Assembly: GCA_945862275.1 (NCBI GenBank)
Contig: CAMAYA010000029.1
Span: 1-10,142, forward strand
Length of the DNA: 10,142 nucleotides
Direction: 5' to 3'
From: Legionella genomosp. 1
GTDB taxonomy: Bacteria > Pseudomonadota > Gammaproteobacteria > Legionellales > Legionellaceae
Made by a program: the position numbers and the translations under genes. Below the pieces are notes generated by a model. That model ran no database searches, had not been told where the DNA came from, and worked only from the letters and a program-made list of their open reading frames with translations. Positions 1 through 6,740 of this stretch are shown in pieces. The first letter of the stretch is position 1. Each line of letters starts with the position of its first letter.

Positions 1-43
1 ATTTTCATGTTGTTCTCAGCAGTCTTATAAAAAAATTACCCCC

Positions 44-71
44 ATCTTAGCCATTTTGCTATTTTTTGCAA
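44..71 (-). promoter_or_regulatory. Probable minus-strand promoter for a gene starting at the left edge
   Basis: Read on the minus strand, this has a TTGCAA -35 hexamer (66-71), a 16-base spacer and a TAAGAT -10 hexamer (44-49), close to the sigma-70 consensus. Downstream on the same strand, positions 8-6 read ATG followed by AAA, with a weak GAG element a few bases before it, so a divergent gene may begin at the very edge. Only 8 bases of that gene are visible, so nothing can be said about its product. The rest of 1-219 is AT-rich and shows no other gene. Confidence 0.4.
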
Positions 72-207
72 GCTGGAATGTGGATTTTTTAAGAAAAATC
101 ATTCGAGCCCAATCGGGCGATTCTGTCTTTAGAATAACTATTATGAATAATGAAAACTCAAGCGCGTCTTTTTTCTGCCGATAACAATATTAATCGATGA
201 TGAAAAT

Positions 208-213
208 GAGGAG
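208..213 (+). promoter_or_regulatory. Shine-Dalgarno site that sets the start of the 91-residue gene
   Basis: GAGGAG lies directly against an ATG at 214 but six bases before a second in-frame ATG at 220. Ribosomes need a gap of roughly 5-9 bases, so the site favours the ATG at 220. Confidence 0.6.
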
Positions 214-219
214 ATGGTG

Positions 220-495
220 ATGGAAATTATTTTTCACGGCAGGCACGATAGTCTAGAGGCCGAAGAAAGTTTGCAAGGCATCATACGCTTATTGAATGAG
301 CGTTATCACATTGGCCAATTCAGAGAAATGCATTTGTCGGTGACTTTGGTGGACGGGAGCGGGGAAGATGTAGAACTCATTGACAGCGAAACGGCACAAG
401 CCTATCGTATTTTTGAGGTGTGCCGTCAGGGACAGGAGTTGTTGCGCGGGTCAGGGCGTCCGGCTTTGAAATTGGTGATTGATAACACACGCTAA
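220..495 (+). CDS. Small conserved-looking protein of unknown function, 91 residues
   Basis: I do not recognise this protein's family. With the start at 220 it has 91 residues; the ATG at 214 would add two more but sits against the Shine-Dalgarno. There is no signal peptide, membrane segment, cysteine cluster or known motif. It opens with a short beta-like stretch (MEIIFHG), then an acidic helix, then a beta-like stretch (MHLSVTLVDG) and a charged helical part, which suggests a small soluble cytoplasmic alpha/beta protein. Codon use and reading-frame quality look like those of a real gene. Its stop codon is 10 bases before the ATG of the membrane protease gene, and the protease gene's ribosome site begins inside that stop codon, so the two are probably co-transcribed and translationally linked. 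A role connected with the protease is possible but is inferred from position only. Confidence 0.75.
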   Translation: MEIIFHGRHDSLEAEESLQGIIRLLNERYHIGQFREMHLSVTLVDGSGEDVELIDSETAQAYRIFEVCRQGQELLRGSGRPALKLVIDNTR

Positions 496-500
496 GGGAG
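495..500 (+). promoter_or_regulatory. Shine-Dalgarno site that sets the protease start
   Basis: AGGGAG overlaps the last base of the preceding gene's stop codon and lies five bases before the ATG at 506. This favours 506 over an upstream in-frame TTG at 479, which has no comparable site. An out-of-frame ATG at 502 lies between the site and the chosen start. Confidence 0.6.
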
Positions 501-505
501 CATGC

Positions 506-1588
506 ATGCATTGGATTCTATCGGGACTGGCCATCGTTTTAAGCCTATTGCTTGTGGTGGGCCTTCATGAGGCAGGGCATGCATTGGCCGCATGGTGCTT
601 TAATGTAAAAATCAGGCGAATCTCGATTGGTTTTGGTCGGCCTTTATTTCATTGGCGTAGCCGAGGCGGGTGTGAGTGGGTATGGTCCATGTGGCCACTG
701 GGTGGCTATGTTGAATTGCTCAACTCACGCATTGAACCGGTGAGCGCTTCTCAATACGTGCATTGTTTTGATAAAAAACCCATTTGGGCGCGCTGCATTA
801 TTCTGGCGTCAGGAGCCGTAGCGAATGTGCTGGTGGCTTTTTTGGCGTGGGTTTTGGTCTTATTGATTGGATACCAACAAACCGCACCTGTCATTTCAAT
901 GGTAAAAGCGCCTAGTGTGGCAGCTACTGCAGGATTGATGCCTGGCGATCGAGTGCTTAGCTTGGCCGGGCATCGCACGCGATCTTGGCGGGCGGTCGGC
1001 ATGGAACTGATCATGCAATTTGGCCACAAAAACGTGGCGTTGGTGGTAGAAAATAAAGAGGGCAAGCCTCGCGTGCTAACGTTGAATCTGCAGCAATGGC
1101 ACTATCAACGTGGCGATCGTTCTCTTTTGGAAGCCATAGGGCTTCGCCCGGATTTATCGAAAAAGCATAGCCAAACCGTTCCCGGTCTCTCGCTACTGAA
1201 GGCGGTGCCACAGGCGGCCATTACAGTGCTGGATTGGGTCGTTTTTTTTCTGGTGATGTTGAAACAGTTGGTGACCGGTGCGATTCCCTTTCTTTTGCTG
1301 CTGGGCCCACTTGGATTATTCATGGTCATCGTTCATTCTTTTTTTCAAGGCGTGGTTTTCTTCTTATCGTTCATTGCCAACTTAAGCTTAGCTGTGGCGC
1401 TCATCAATTTGTTGCCGCTCCCCGCGTTAGACGGAGGTTCAATCGTTTATGCATGGGTGGAGAAAATACGTGGGAAGCCCATGTCCATTGCGTTTGAAAT
1501 ATTGCTGTATCGTCTGGCATTCATCTGGTTTTGTTTGTTATTGGTGCAATTATTGTTGAATGATGCGCAACGTTATTTATTGGCATAA
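506..1588 (+). CDS. RseP-like site-2 membrane zinc metalloprotease (M50 family), single PDZ region
   Basis: This is an inner-membrane intramembrane protease of 360 residues. The zinc motif HEAGH is at residues 21-25 inside the first membrane segment. The third metal ligand is D309 in NLLPLPALDGG (residues 301-311). A GGYVELL loop at 66-72 matches the membrane-entering strand of RseP-type enzymes. Hydrophobic segments fall at about 4-26, 98-123, 240-300 (at least two passes) and 328-352, and the C-terminus keeps the ND..R pattern of RseP. One PDZ-like region spans about 126-200. E. coli RseP has about 450 residues and two PDZ domains, so this protein is shorter in its periplasmic part. The usual His after LDGG is Ser. 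Family members cut transmembrane anchors of anti-sigma factors or leftover signal peptides; the substrate here is unknown. It may be a paralogue of the housekeeping RseP, which normally sits next to dxr and bamA, genes that are absent here. Its end overlaps comF by 16 bases. Confidence 0.88.
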   Translation: MHWILSGLAIVLSLLLVVGLHEAGHALAAWCFNVKIRRISIGFGRPLFHWRSRGGCEWVWSMWPLGGYVELLNSRIEPVSASQYVHCFDKKPIWARCIILASGAVANVLVAFLAWVLVLLIGYQQTAPVISMVKAPSVAATAGLMPGDRVLSLAGHRTRSWRAVGMELIMQFGHKNVALVVENKEGKPRVLTLNLQQWHYQRGDRSLLEAIGLRPDLSKKHSQTVPGLSLLKAVPQAAITVLDWVVFFLVMLKQLVTGAIPFLLLLGPLGLFMVIVHSFFQGVVFFLSFIANLSLAVALINLLPLPALDGGSIVYAWVEKIRGKPMSIAFEILLYRLAFIWFCLLLVQLLLNDAQRYLLA

Positions 1589-2280
1589 AACGACACCCTG
1601 GCACAACACCATAAATCAACCCGCGCCACCCCTTGTTGTTTGAGGACACGGGCCAGCTCGTTGGCCGTGCTGCCCGTGGTGAGCAAATCATCTATTAACG
1701 TGACGTGTTGGTAGCGAGTGGGTTTAGCCTGGAATGCATGGCGAAGATTCTGTTTACGCTCTGTTGATGACAAGCCCGCTTGTGGAGCCGTGTTCACATG
1801 CTTTTGAATGTGATTGAGATTGCACGGCAGGTTTAATTGACGGCTTAAATATTTGGCGAGTTCTGCTGCTTGGTTAAACCCGCGTTGGCGCAGGCGTTTG
1901 GGGTGCATGGGGACGGGTATCAGGCAGTCTGTTTGATAGGCGGCTGGCAGTGCTTGTCTCATCAGTGTTGCGAGAAAGGTTAATAAATGCAGGCCTTCGC
2001 GGTATTTAAATTCATGCAATAGTGTTCTTAAGGGTTCTTTAAATCGATAGGCGGTCATGACAGCATCAATGGCGGGCCTTTTTGGGATGCATCGACCACA
2101 CACCCAGAAGGCCGGGTCAGGCAAGGGTTCTGCACAATAGCGGCAGGCAGGCCCTAACGGGGTGAGCAAATCGTTGCATTCACTGCAAATGGCCAGCCGG
2201 TTTAAGTGGTATTGCTGGCATAAACTACAGATGGCAGGCAGCCGAAGCATCTGTGCTATACTCGCGATTTTATGGCGCAT
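1573..2280 (-). CDS. comF: ComF-family protein (phosphoribosyltransferase-like, GntX type)
   Basis: This 235-residue protein has the typical ComF layout. Four CxxC pairs in the N-terminal part (C18/C21, C32/C35, C46/C49 and C61/C64) form a likely zinc-binding region. A type I phosphoribosyltransferase fold follows, with conserved IPVPMHPKRLRQRGFNQA at about 121-138 and the PRPP-binding loop VTLIDDLLTTGST at 193-205. ComF proteins are required for DNA uptake in naturally competent bacteria and are thought to act in the cytoplasm on incoming single strands; the enzymatic reaction is not established. The ATG at 2280 has an AGGA element about 13 bases upstream, so the start is plausible but not certain; M11 is an alternative. 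The gene converges on the protease gene, with 16 bases of shared coding sequence and no room for a terminator. It diverges from bioC with only 35 bases between the starts. Confidence 0.9.
   Translation of the reverse strand: MRHKIASIAQMLRLPAICSLCQQYHLNRLAICSECNDLLTPLGPACRYCAEPLPDPAFWVCGRCIPKRPAIDAVMTAYRFKEPLRTLLHEFKYREGLHLLTFLATLMRQALPAAYQTDCLIPVPMHPKRLRQRGFNQAAELAKYLSRQLNLPCNLNHIQKHVNTAPQAGLSSTERKQNLRHAFQAKPTRYQHVTLIDDLLTTGSTANELARVLKQQGVARVDLWCCARVSFYANK
2254..2262 (+). promoter_or_regulatory. Extended -10 promoter element, probably for bioC
   Basis: The sequence TGCTATACT is a near-perfect extended -10 element (TGn plus TATACT). No good -35 hexamer lies 16-18 bases upstream, which is normal for extended -10 promoters. 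Transcription would start near 2269, giving a leader of about 47 bases before the bioC ATG. The element lies within the first codons of comF on the opposite strand, so polymerases serving the two genes would meet here. Confidence 0.5.
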
Positions 2281-2315
2281 GCGCGTTGGATTTCCTAAAG
2301 CGATTCCTGTGACTG

Positions 2316-3188
2316 ATGATGAATGAAACCACCCAAATTAGCAACGCATTCAATGCGCATGCAGCCACGTACGAACGTGCCGCCAAAATACAAACAGAAA
2401 TTGGCGAGCGACTTTTTGAACGCTTGCACTATTTAAACATCAAACCCCAATTTGTGCTCGATTTAGGCTGTGGGCCGGGTTCTTTTTCCGCACAGTTAAA
2501 AAAACACTATCCACAGGCACAGATCATCGGCCTGGACCTGGCATACAACATGCTGGTTTGTGCCAAGCGTAAGCAAAGTTGGCGACGCAAATGGGGATTG
2601 GTCAATGCCGACATGACGGCGCTGCCCTTTGCATCAGGCCTTTTTGACCTGGTGTTTGCAAACCAAGTCATCCATTGGTCCAATCCGTTGTCTAGGGTGT
2701 TGAGTGAGCTCAATCGTGTGATGCGGCCTGACGGGTGCTTGATGTTTTCGACCCTAGGCCCGGATACGTTTCAAGAATTGCGCCAGGCCTTTTCAACGGC
2801 GGATACTTACGCACACGTGAATGCGTTTCCTGACATGCACGACGTGGGTGACTGCTTGTTGGCAGAGTATTTTCTTGATCCGGTGGTGGATATGGAGATA
2901 TTAACGGCGCATTATGCAAATCTGCCGGCATTGCTTCATGCATTGAAAGCGCAAGGGGTGCGCAATGTAAATCCTGCGCGTAATGCGGGTTTAACCGGTA
3001 AACAGTCGTGGCGTCGTTTTGAAAAATCCATGACGGCATTGACTACGCCCACAGGTAAATTTCCATTAACGTATGAAGTGGTATATGGCCACGCATGGAA
3101 AGGCGCGCAACGCCGAACGAGTCAGGGCGTTGAAACATTGATTTCGGTTTCGACATTGAAAGCGTCGCTGGGGTTGTTGAAGAAATAA
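2316..3188 (+). CDS. bioC: Malonyl-ACP O-methyltransferase BioC (biotin synthesis)
   Basis: BioC methylates the free carboxyl of malonyl-ACP using S-adenosylmethionine, so that the fatty-acid machinery can build the pimeloyl chain of biotin. The 290-residue protein has the class I methyltransferase motif VLDLGCGPG at 47-55, an acidic residue at D74 that would contact the ribose, NADM at 97-100 and LVFANQVIHW at 112-121. The BioC-typical STLGPDTFQELRQAF is at 145-159, and DMHDVGD and YEVVYGHAW come later. The length is slightly above the roughly 250-residue E. coli protein. An in-frame TGA at 2310-2312 rules out a longer form; ATG at 2316 or 2319 are the only good starts. No clear Shine-Dalgarno precedes either, so translation may be modest. 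No other biotin gene is visible, so the remaining steps must be encoded elsewhere. Confidence 0.92.
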   Translation: MMNETTQISNAFNAHAATYERAAKIQTEIGERLFERLHYLNIKPQFVLDLGCGPGSFSAQLKKHYPQAQIIGLDLAYNMLVCAKRKQSWRRKWGLVNADMTALPFASGLFDLVFANQVIHWSNPLSRVLSELNRVMRPDGCLMFSTLGPDTFQELRQAFSTADTYAHVNAFPDMHDVGDCLLAEYFLDPVVDMEILTAHYANLPALLHALKAQGVRNVNPARNAGLTGKQSWRRFEKSMTALTTPTGKFPLTYEVVYGHAWKGAQRRTSQGVETLISVSTLKASLGLLKK

Positions 3189-3204
3189 AATAAAACGCTA
3201 ATAT
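3177..3204 (+). promoter_or_regulatory. Candidate promoter for phhA
   Basis: TTGAAG (3177-3182) and TAATAT (3199-3204) are separated by 16 bases, giving a predicted start near 3211 and a leader of about 33 bases. The -35 hexamer overlaps the last codons of bioC. Read-through from bioC is also possible, because the gap is only 55 bases and has no terminator. Confidence 0.4.
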
Positions 3205-3243
3205 CAGAGCAATAATCCGATCTCTAAATTTTAAGGCATCATC

Positions 3244-4062
3244 ATGGCATTCATCAGTCGTTATGTAGCACACCAGCCTGACAGCCAAGGCTATATCCAA
3301 TACTCTGAAGCAGAGCATCACGTTTGGACACAATTATTTGAACGCCAAATGAAACTGTTGCCAGGACGAGCCAGTGATGAATTTTTGCAAGGGCTAGAGA
3401 CCTTGGCGTTGGTTTCGGACCGCATTCCACAACTACCTGACGTGAGCCGCTGTCTGATGGCCTTGACCGGTTGGCAGGTTGTATCGGTTGATGCGTTGAT
3501 TTCGGCACGTGAATTTTTTGAATTGTTGGCGGCACGTTGTTTTCCAGCCGCAACGTTTATTCGCAGCATGGAAGAGTTGGATTATGTCACCGAGCCTGAT
3601 ATTTTTCATGAACTATTTGGACACTGCCCGATGCTAACACAGCCTGTGTATGCTGATTTTATTCACGATTATGCCGGTTATGTTTTATCACGGCCTGAAT
3701 CGGAATGGGCGCTGCTCCAGCGCTTGTTCTGGTTTACGGTTGAGTTTGGGTTGATTAAAACGGCGAAGGGCTTGCGTGCTTACGGAGGTGGTATTTTATC
3801 GTCTATCAGTGAAACGGTGTACAGTGTTGAAAGTGATCAAGCCATGCGTGTTTTGTTTAATTTGCTGGCCGCTTTTAGAACGCCATACCGGATAGACCAA
3901 CTTCAACCCATTTATTTTGTCATTGATGATTATCAGCAACTATATGATTCGGTAACGGATAATTTGGATGCATTGATTCAGCGTGCTCACGTGTTGGGAG
4001 AATACCCACCTTGTTTCCCTGTTGATGAAAACAATCCGTGTGTGCATATTCATGCCTGTTAA
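3244..4062 (+). CDS. phhA: Phenylalanine 4-hydroxylase
   Basis: This enzyme converts phenylalanine to tyrosine in the cytoplasm, using molecular oxygen, non-heme iron and a tetrahydropterin. The 272-residue protein is the compact bacterial form without the N-terminal ACT regulatory domain of animal enzymes. The iron ligands are H122 and H127 in DIFHELFGHCP (119-129) and E167 in FTVEFGL (164-170). The conserved GGGILSSISE patch follows at about 181-190. AAGG lies seven bases before the ATG at 3244, supporting the start. In Legionella this enzyme supplies tyrosine for the homogentisate route that yields the brown pigment pyomelanin, and it helps growth when tyrosine is scarce. No pterin-recycling dehydratase (phhB) is adjacent. 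The gene lies just upstream of letA, an arrangement I recall from L. pneumophila. Confidence 0.95.
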   Translation: MAFISRYVAHQPDSQGYIQYSEAEHHVWTQLFERQMKLLPGRASDEFLQGLETLALVSDRIPQLPDVSRCLMALTGWQVVSVDALISAREFFELLAARCFPAATFIRSMEELDYVTEPDIFHELFGHCPMLTQPVYADFIHDYAGYVLSRPESEWALLQRLFWFTVEFGLIKTAKGLRAYGGGILSSISETVYSVESDQAMRVLFNLLAAFRTPYRIDQLQPIYFVIDDYQQLYDSVTDNLDALIQRAHVLGEYPPCFPVDENNPCVHIHAC

Positions 4063-4087
4063 CCACCATTGTCATATTGGGTGAGTC

Positions 4088-4116
4088 TTGTTAACATTCG
4101 AGCATCGTCTTAATAT
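4088..4116 (+). promoter_or_regulatory. Candidate letA promoter
   Basis: TTGTTA (4088-4093) and TAATAT (4111-4116) have an ideal 17-base spacer; each matches four of six consensus bases. The predicted start near 4123 leaves a short leader of about 20 bases containing little beyond the ribosome site. The promoter overlaps the 19-base tandem repeat. Confidence 0.5.
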
Positions 4117-4128
4117 TTGAGCATCGCC
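4091..4128 (+). repeat. 19-base tandem direct repeat at the letA promoter
   Basis: Two adjacent copies, TTAACATTCGAGCATCGTC (4091-4109) and TTAATATTTGAGCATCGCC (4110-4128), match at 16 of 19 positions, and all three differences are C/T transitions. The first copy contains part of the -35 hexamer and the spacer; the second contains the -10 hexamer. It could be a local duplication or a pair of same-face regulator sites; the sequence alone does not decide. Confidence 0.75.
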
Positions 4129-4137
4129 GGGGAGGAG
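4129..4137 (+). promoter_or_regulatory. Strong Shine-Dalgarno that sets a TTG start for letA
   Basis: GGGGAGGAG lies six bases before TTG at 4144. No in-frame ATG precedes the conserved receiver sequence. The in-frame TTG at 4117 lies upstream of this site and would add nine residues foreign to the family. The strong site probably compensates for the weak start codon. Confidence 0.75.
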
Positions 4138-4143
4138 CATCAT

Positions 4144-4818
4144 TTGATAAAAGTTCTGATTGTTGATGACCATGCGTTGGTTCGAATGGGTATTCGTCGA
4201 TTATTAGATGATTTGCTTGATATGACTGTCGTTGCAGAAGCGGCCAACGGTGAAACGGCACTGGCGTTGGTTAAAATACATCACCCTGATGTGGTCCTGC
4301 TGGACATGAAAATGCCAGGGATTGATGGATGGGAAGTCACGCGTCGTTTGAAAAAGTCCAATCCAGATATTAAAGTCATTGCGGTTACCTCTATGAGTGC
4401 GGAGCCTTTGCCGAGCCGTGTGCTGCAATTGGGTGCTATGGGGTATCTGACGAAAGAATCGGGTGCAGAAGAAATGGCAGCGGCCATTCGAAAGGTGTTT
4501 AAGGGCGAGCGGTATGTGAGCGCCGAAGTAGCACAAAAAATGGCATTCAATAGCTTGCAAGCCACTTCAGAATCGCCATTTGACGCGTTGTCTAAGCGTG
4601 AAATGCAAGTGATGTTTATGATTACCAGTGGTCTCAATATGCAAGACATGGTTGATCGATTATTTTTAAGCAGTAAAACCATCAATGGCTATCGATATCG
4701 TATGTTTGAAAAACTGACCGTTAAAAATGATGTGGAACTGACTTATCTGGCCATGAAGCACAATGTCATTGAACACCCGATTGACTCACCCCATGATGAC
4801 TTGTCTGAAACGCCATGA
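4144..4818 (+). CDS. letA: LetA/GacA/UvrY-type response regulator
   Basis: LetA is the DNA-binding partner of the sensor kinase LetS (the GacS/BarA type). Phosphorylated LetA turns on small RNAs (RsmY/RsmZ) that sequester CsrA, which moves Legionella from replication to the transmissive, virulent state. The 224-residue protein has an N-terminal receiver domain with acidic pocket D8/D9, phosphate-accepting D54 in VVLLDMKMPGIDGWE, and conserved T82 and K104. The C-terminal LuxR-type helix-turn-helix begins near residue 147 (LSKREMQVM) and includes FLSSKTINGYRYRMFEKL. D54, the length and the order match GacA. Its stop overlaps the uvrC start in ATGA (4815-4818), the coupling seen for gacA/uvrY and uvrC across gammaproteobacteria. 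The name letA rests on the Legionella-like context; gacA or uvrY would be equivalent names. Confidence 0.93.
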   Translation: MIKVLIVDDHALVRMGIRRLLDDLLDMTVVAEAANGETALALVKIHHPDVVLLDMKMPGIDGWEVTRRLKKSNPDIKVIAVTSMSAEPLPSRVLQLGAMGYLTKESGAEEMAAAIRKVFKGERYVSAEVAQKMAFNSLQATSESPFDALSKREMQVMFMITSGLNMQDMVDRLFLSSKTINGYRYRMFEKLTVKNDVELTYLAMKHNVIEHPIDSPHDDLSETP

Positions 4819-6662
4819 CCGATGCGCGCCTTCAATCCATTGCCTCGTTTCTCTTGAATTTAACAACCGAGCCGGGTGTCTATCGCATGCTGGATACGGA
4901 TGGCCATGTCCTTTATGTGGGAAAGGCGTCTAATTTAAAAAAAAGAGTGAGTAGTTATTTTAATAAACACGTGACTGGCGTTAAAACCCGTTCGCTAGTG
5001 GGTCAAATTGCCTCTATTGATGTGACGGTTACACGCAGTGAAACAGAAGCGCTGCTATTGGAAAGCAACTTAATCAAATCGCTGCGCCCGAAATACAACG
5101 TGTTAATGCGAGACGACAAGTCCTACCCCTTTATCCACATCGCAACGAACCATGCTTTCCCGCGTATGGAGTTGACACGCGCGAAAAAAAAACCGGAACA
5201 CGGCGCATTTTTTGGCCCGTATCCCAGCACCACAGCTGTGCGTGAAACACTCAACCTGATTCAAAATATATTTAAAATTAGAAATTGCAGTGATAGCTAT
5301 TTTAGTGTGCGGTCAAGGCCTTGTTTGCAGTATCAAATCAAACGTTGCAGTGCGCCGTGCACGGCTTATATTACGCCGAAGGATTATCGACAATCGATAG
5401 AAGACGCCACGCAATTTTTACAAGGAAAAAGCCAGCAAATTTTGGATGCGATGGCCGCTCGTATGGCAGATGCCGTAGCCCGGCGCGCCTTTGAAGAGGC
5501 CGCCGTGATTCGTGATCAAATGAAGAATCTTCGGCTCGTTCAGGAACAGCAAGGGATGGTTCAATTGCGCGGTGATTTGGATGTGATTGCCATTGAAGCA
5601 CGTCCAGGCTTTGCTTGTGTGCAGTGCGTTACCGTGCGGACAGGCGATGTGATAGCGAGCGCGCGGTTTTTTCCATCGGTGCCTGTTTGCAGTTTGGATG
5701 AAATCGATGAGCAATCCCTTTGGCAGCGCGTTTTTGTGGCCTTTATCGCCTCGTATTATGGGGATGCGCCTGAAAGAATACCCGATTTGATTGTGACGGA
5801 TCATGCCATTGAGGATTTAAATACCGTGCAATCGGTATTGAGTGAATGGCATGGTAAACGCTGCCGTATTCAATCGCGTCCCCGCGGCGCCAACGCGCAA
5901 TGGCTCGATTTTACCGTTAATAATTTACGCCGCTCGGTAGCGGAACATAGCTTATCGGTCAATACGTTGAATACACGTTATCAAGCGTTGTGTGCACTGA
6001 TCCAAGTACCGTATCCTATTACACGCATGGAGTGCTTTGATATCAGCCACACACAGGGTGACGCCACCATCGCATCGTGCGTGGTGTTTGATGCAGAAGG
6101 CCCTCGTAAGCGCGACTATCGGCGATTCAACATCAATGGCATTACACCAGGCGATGATTATGCCGCCATGGAACAAGCCATTACACGTCGGTTTAAACGG
6201 TTAACCGATGAGGGAAGCTTGCCTGATGGGTTGATTGTGGATGGCGGCAAAGGACAAATGACCGTTGCACGCCGTGTGTTTGATGCGTTGGGCATTGAGG
6301 GTGTTCGATTGGTAGGGATAGCGAAAGGACCTTCTCGTAAAGCCGGCTGGGAGCGCTTGATCATCGGCGACTCGTCTGATGAAATCACCTTGCCCGCCGA
6401 TTCCCCGGCTTTGCAGTTGCTTCAGCATATTCGCGATGAAGCACACCGATTTGCAATCACTGCGCATCGTAAAAAAAGACAAAAAATCAGCATGGAATCC
6501 TCACTGGAATCGATTGATGGGATTGGAGCCAAGCGGCGCCAGGCGTTGCTGGCGCGATTTGGAGGTTTTCGTGAATTAGCGAAAGCGCCTATTGCTGAAA
6601 TTGCAAAAGTGCAGGGGATCAGTCAAGCTTTAGCTGAACGTATTTATCGACATTTGCACTAG
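4815..6662 (+). CDS. uvrC: Excinuclease ABC subunit C
   Basis: UvrC makes both incisions around a DNA lesion once UvrA and UvrB have located it, in the cytoplasm. The 615 residues match the usual length. The N-terminal GIY-YIG nuclease domain (about 15-95) shows GVYRM, LYVGKASNLKKR and catalytic E83 and performs the 3' cut. Four cysteines (C158, C170, C178, C182) have the spacing of the iron-sulfur ligands described for UvrC. A UVR helix that binds UvrB lies at about 224-248. The RNase H-like domain that makes the 5' cut has D409 (FDISH), D476 (VDGGKG) and H544 (DEAHRFA). A helix-hairpin-helix pair closes the protein (about 562-615). The ATG overlaps the letA stop and has no strong Shine-Dalgarno, so translation is probably coupled to letA. 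I see no terminator after it. The pgsA gene that often follows uvrC in gammaproteobacteria is absent. Confidence 0.98.
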   Translation: MTDARLQSIASFLLNLTTEPGVYRMLDTDGHVLYVGKASNLKKRVSSYFNKHVTGVKTRSLVGQIASIDVTVTRSETEALLLESNLIKSLRPKYNVLMRDDKSYPFIHIATNHAFPRMELTRAKKKPEHGAFFGPYPSTTAVRETLNLIQNIFKIRNCSDSYFSVRSRPCLQYQIKRCSAPCTAYITPKDYRQSIEDATQFLQGKSQQILDAMAARMADAVARRAFEEAAVIRDQMKNLRLVQEQQGMVQLRGDLDVIAIEARPGFACVQCVTVRTGDVIASARFFPSVPVCSLDEIDEQSLWQRVFVAFIASYYGDAPERIPDLIVTDHAIEDLNTVQSVLSEWHGKRCRIQSRPRGANAQWLDFTVNNLRRSVAEHSLSVNTLNTRYQALCALIQVPYPITRMECFDISHTQGDATIASCVVFDAEGPRKRDYRRFNINGITPGDDYAAMEQAITRRFKRLTDEGSLPDGLIVDGGKGQMTVARRVFDALGIEGVRLVGIAKGPSRKAGWERLIIGDSSDEITLPADSPALQLLQHIRDEAHRFAITAHRKKRQKISMESSLESIDGIGAKRRQALLARFGGFRELAKAPIAEIAKVQGISQALAERIYRHLH

Positions 6663-6740
6663 CCCCTAAACTTTTACCAAATGCTGCCGATGAAAGGGTT
6701 AAAGGCAATGAATTTGCATCACTAGATTGAGGAACGTGAC

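Noticed and set aside
111..122. Inverted repeat AATCG-GG-CGATT
   Set aside because: The arms are only five bases and there is no second copy, so it is not enough to call an operator.
130..144. Possible plus-strand -10 elements TAGAAT and TATTAT before the 91-residue gene
   Set aside because: Neither has a believable -35 hexamer at 15-18 bases, and AT-rich DNA gives such matches often. A promoter somewhere here is likely, but I cannot place it.
1..213. LetA-binding site or small RNA gene of the RsmY/RsmZ type
   Set aside because: I found no sequence like the palindromic LetA box and no run of GGA loops with a terminator.
751..1065. Open frame on the minus strand opposite the protease gene
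   Set aside because: It lies wholly within the well-supported protease frame and its translation shows no domain or composition typical of a real protein.
4117..4143. Upstream TTG at 4117 as the letA start
   Set aside because: It lies upstream of the strong ribosome site and would add nine residues absent from the GacA/LetA family.
6671..6704. Imperfect inverted repeat CTTTTACC / GGTTAAAG after uvrC as a terminator
   Set aside because: The arms are AT-rich with one mismatch, the loop is about 18 bases and no T-run follows, so it does not look like an intrinsic terminator.
6699..6728. Possible enhA promoter TTAAAG with an 18-base spacer and TAGATT
   Set aside because: Both hexamers are weak, and transcription would start inside or after the enhA ribosome site, leaving no usable leader.
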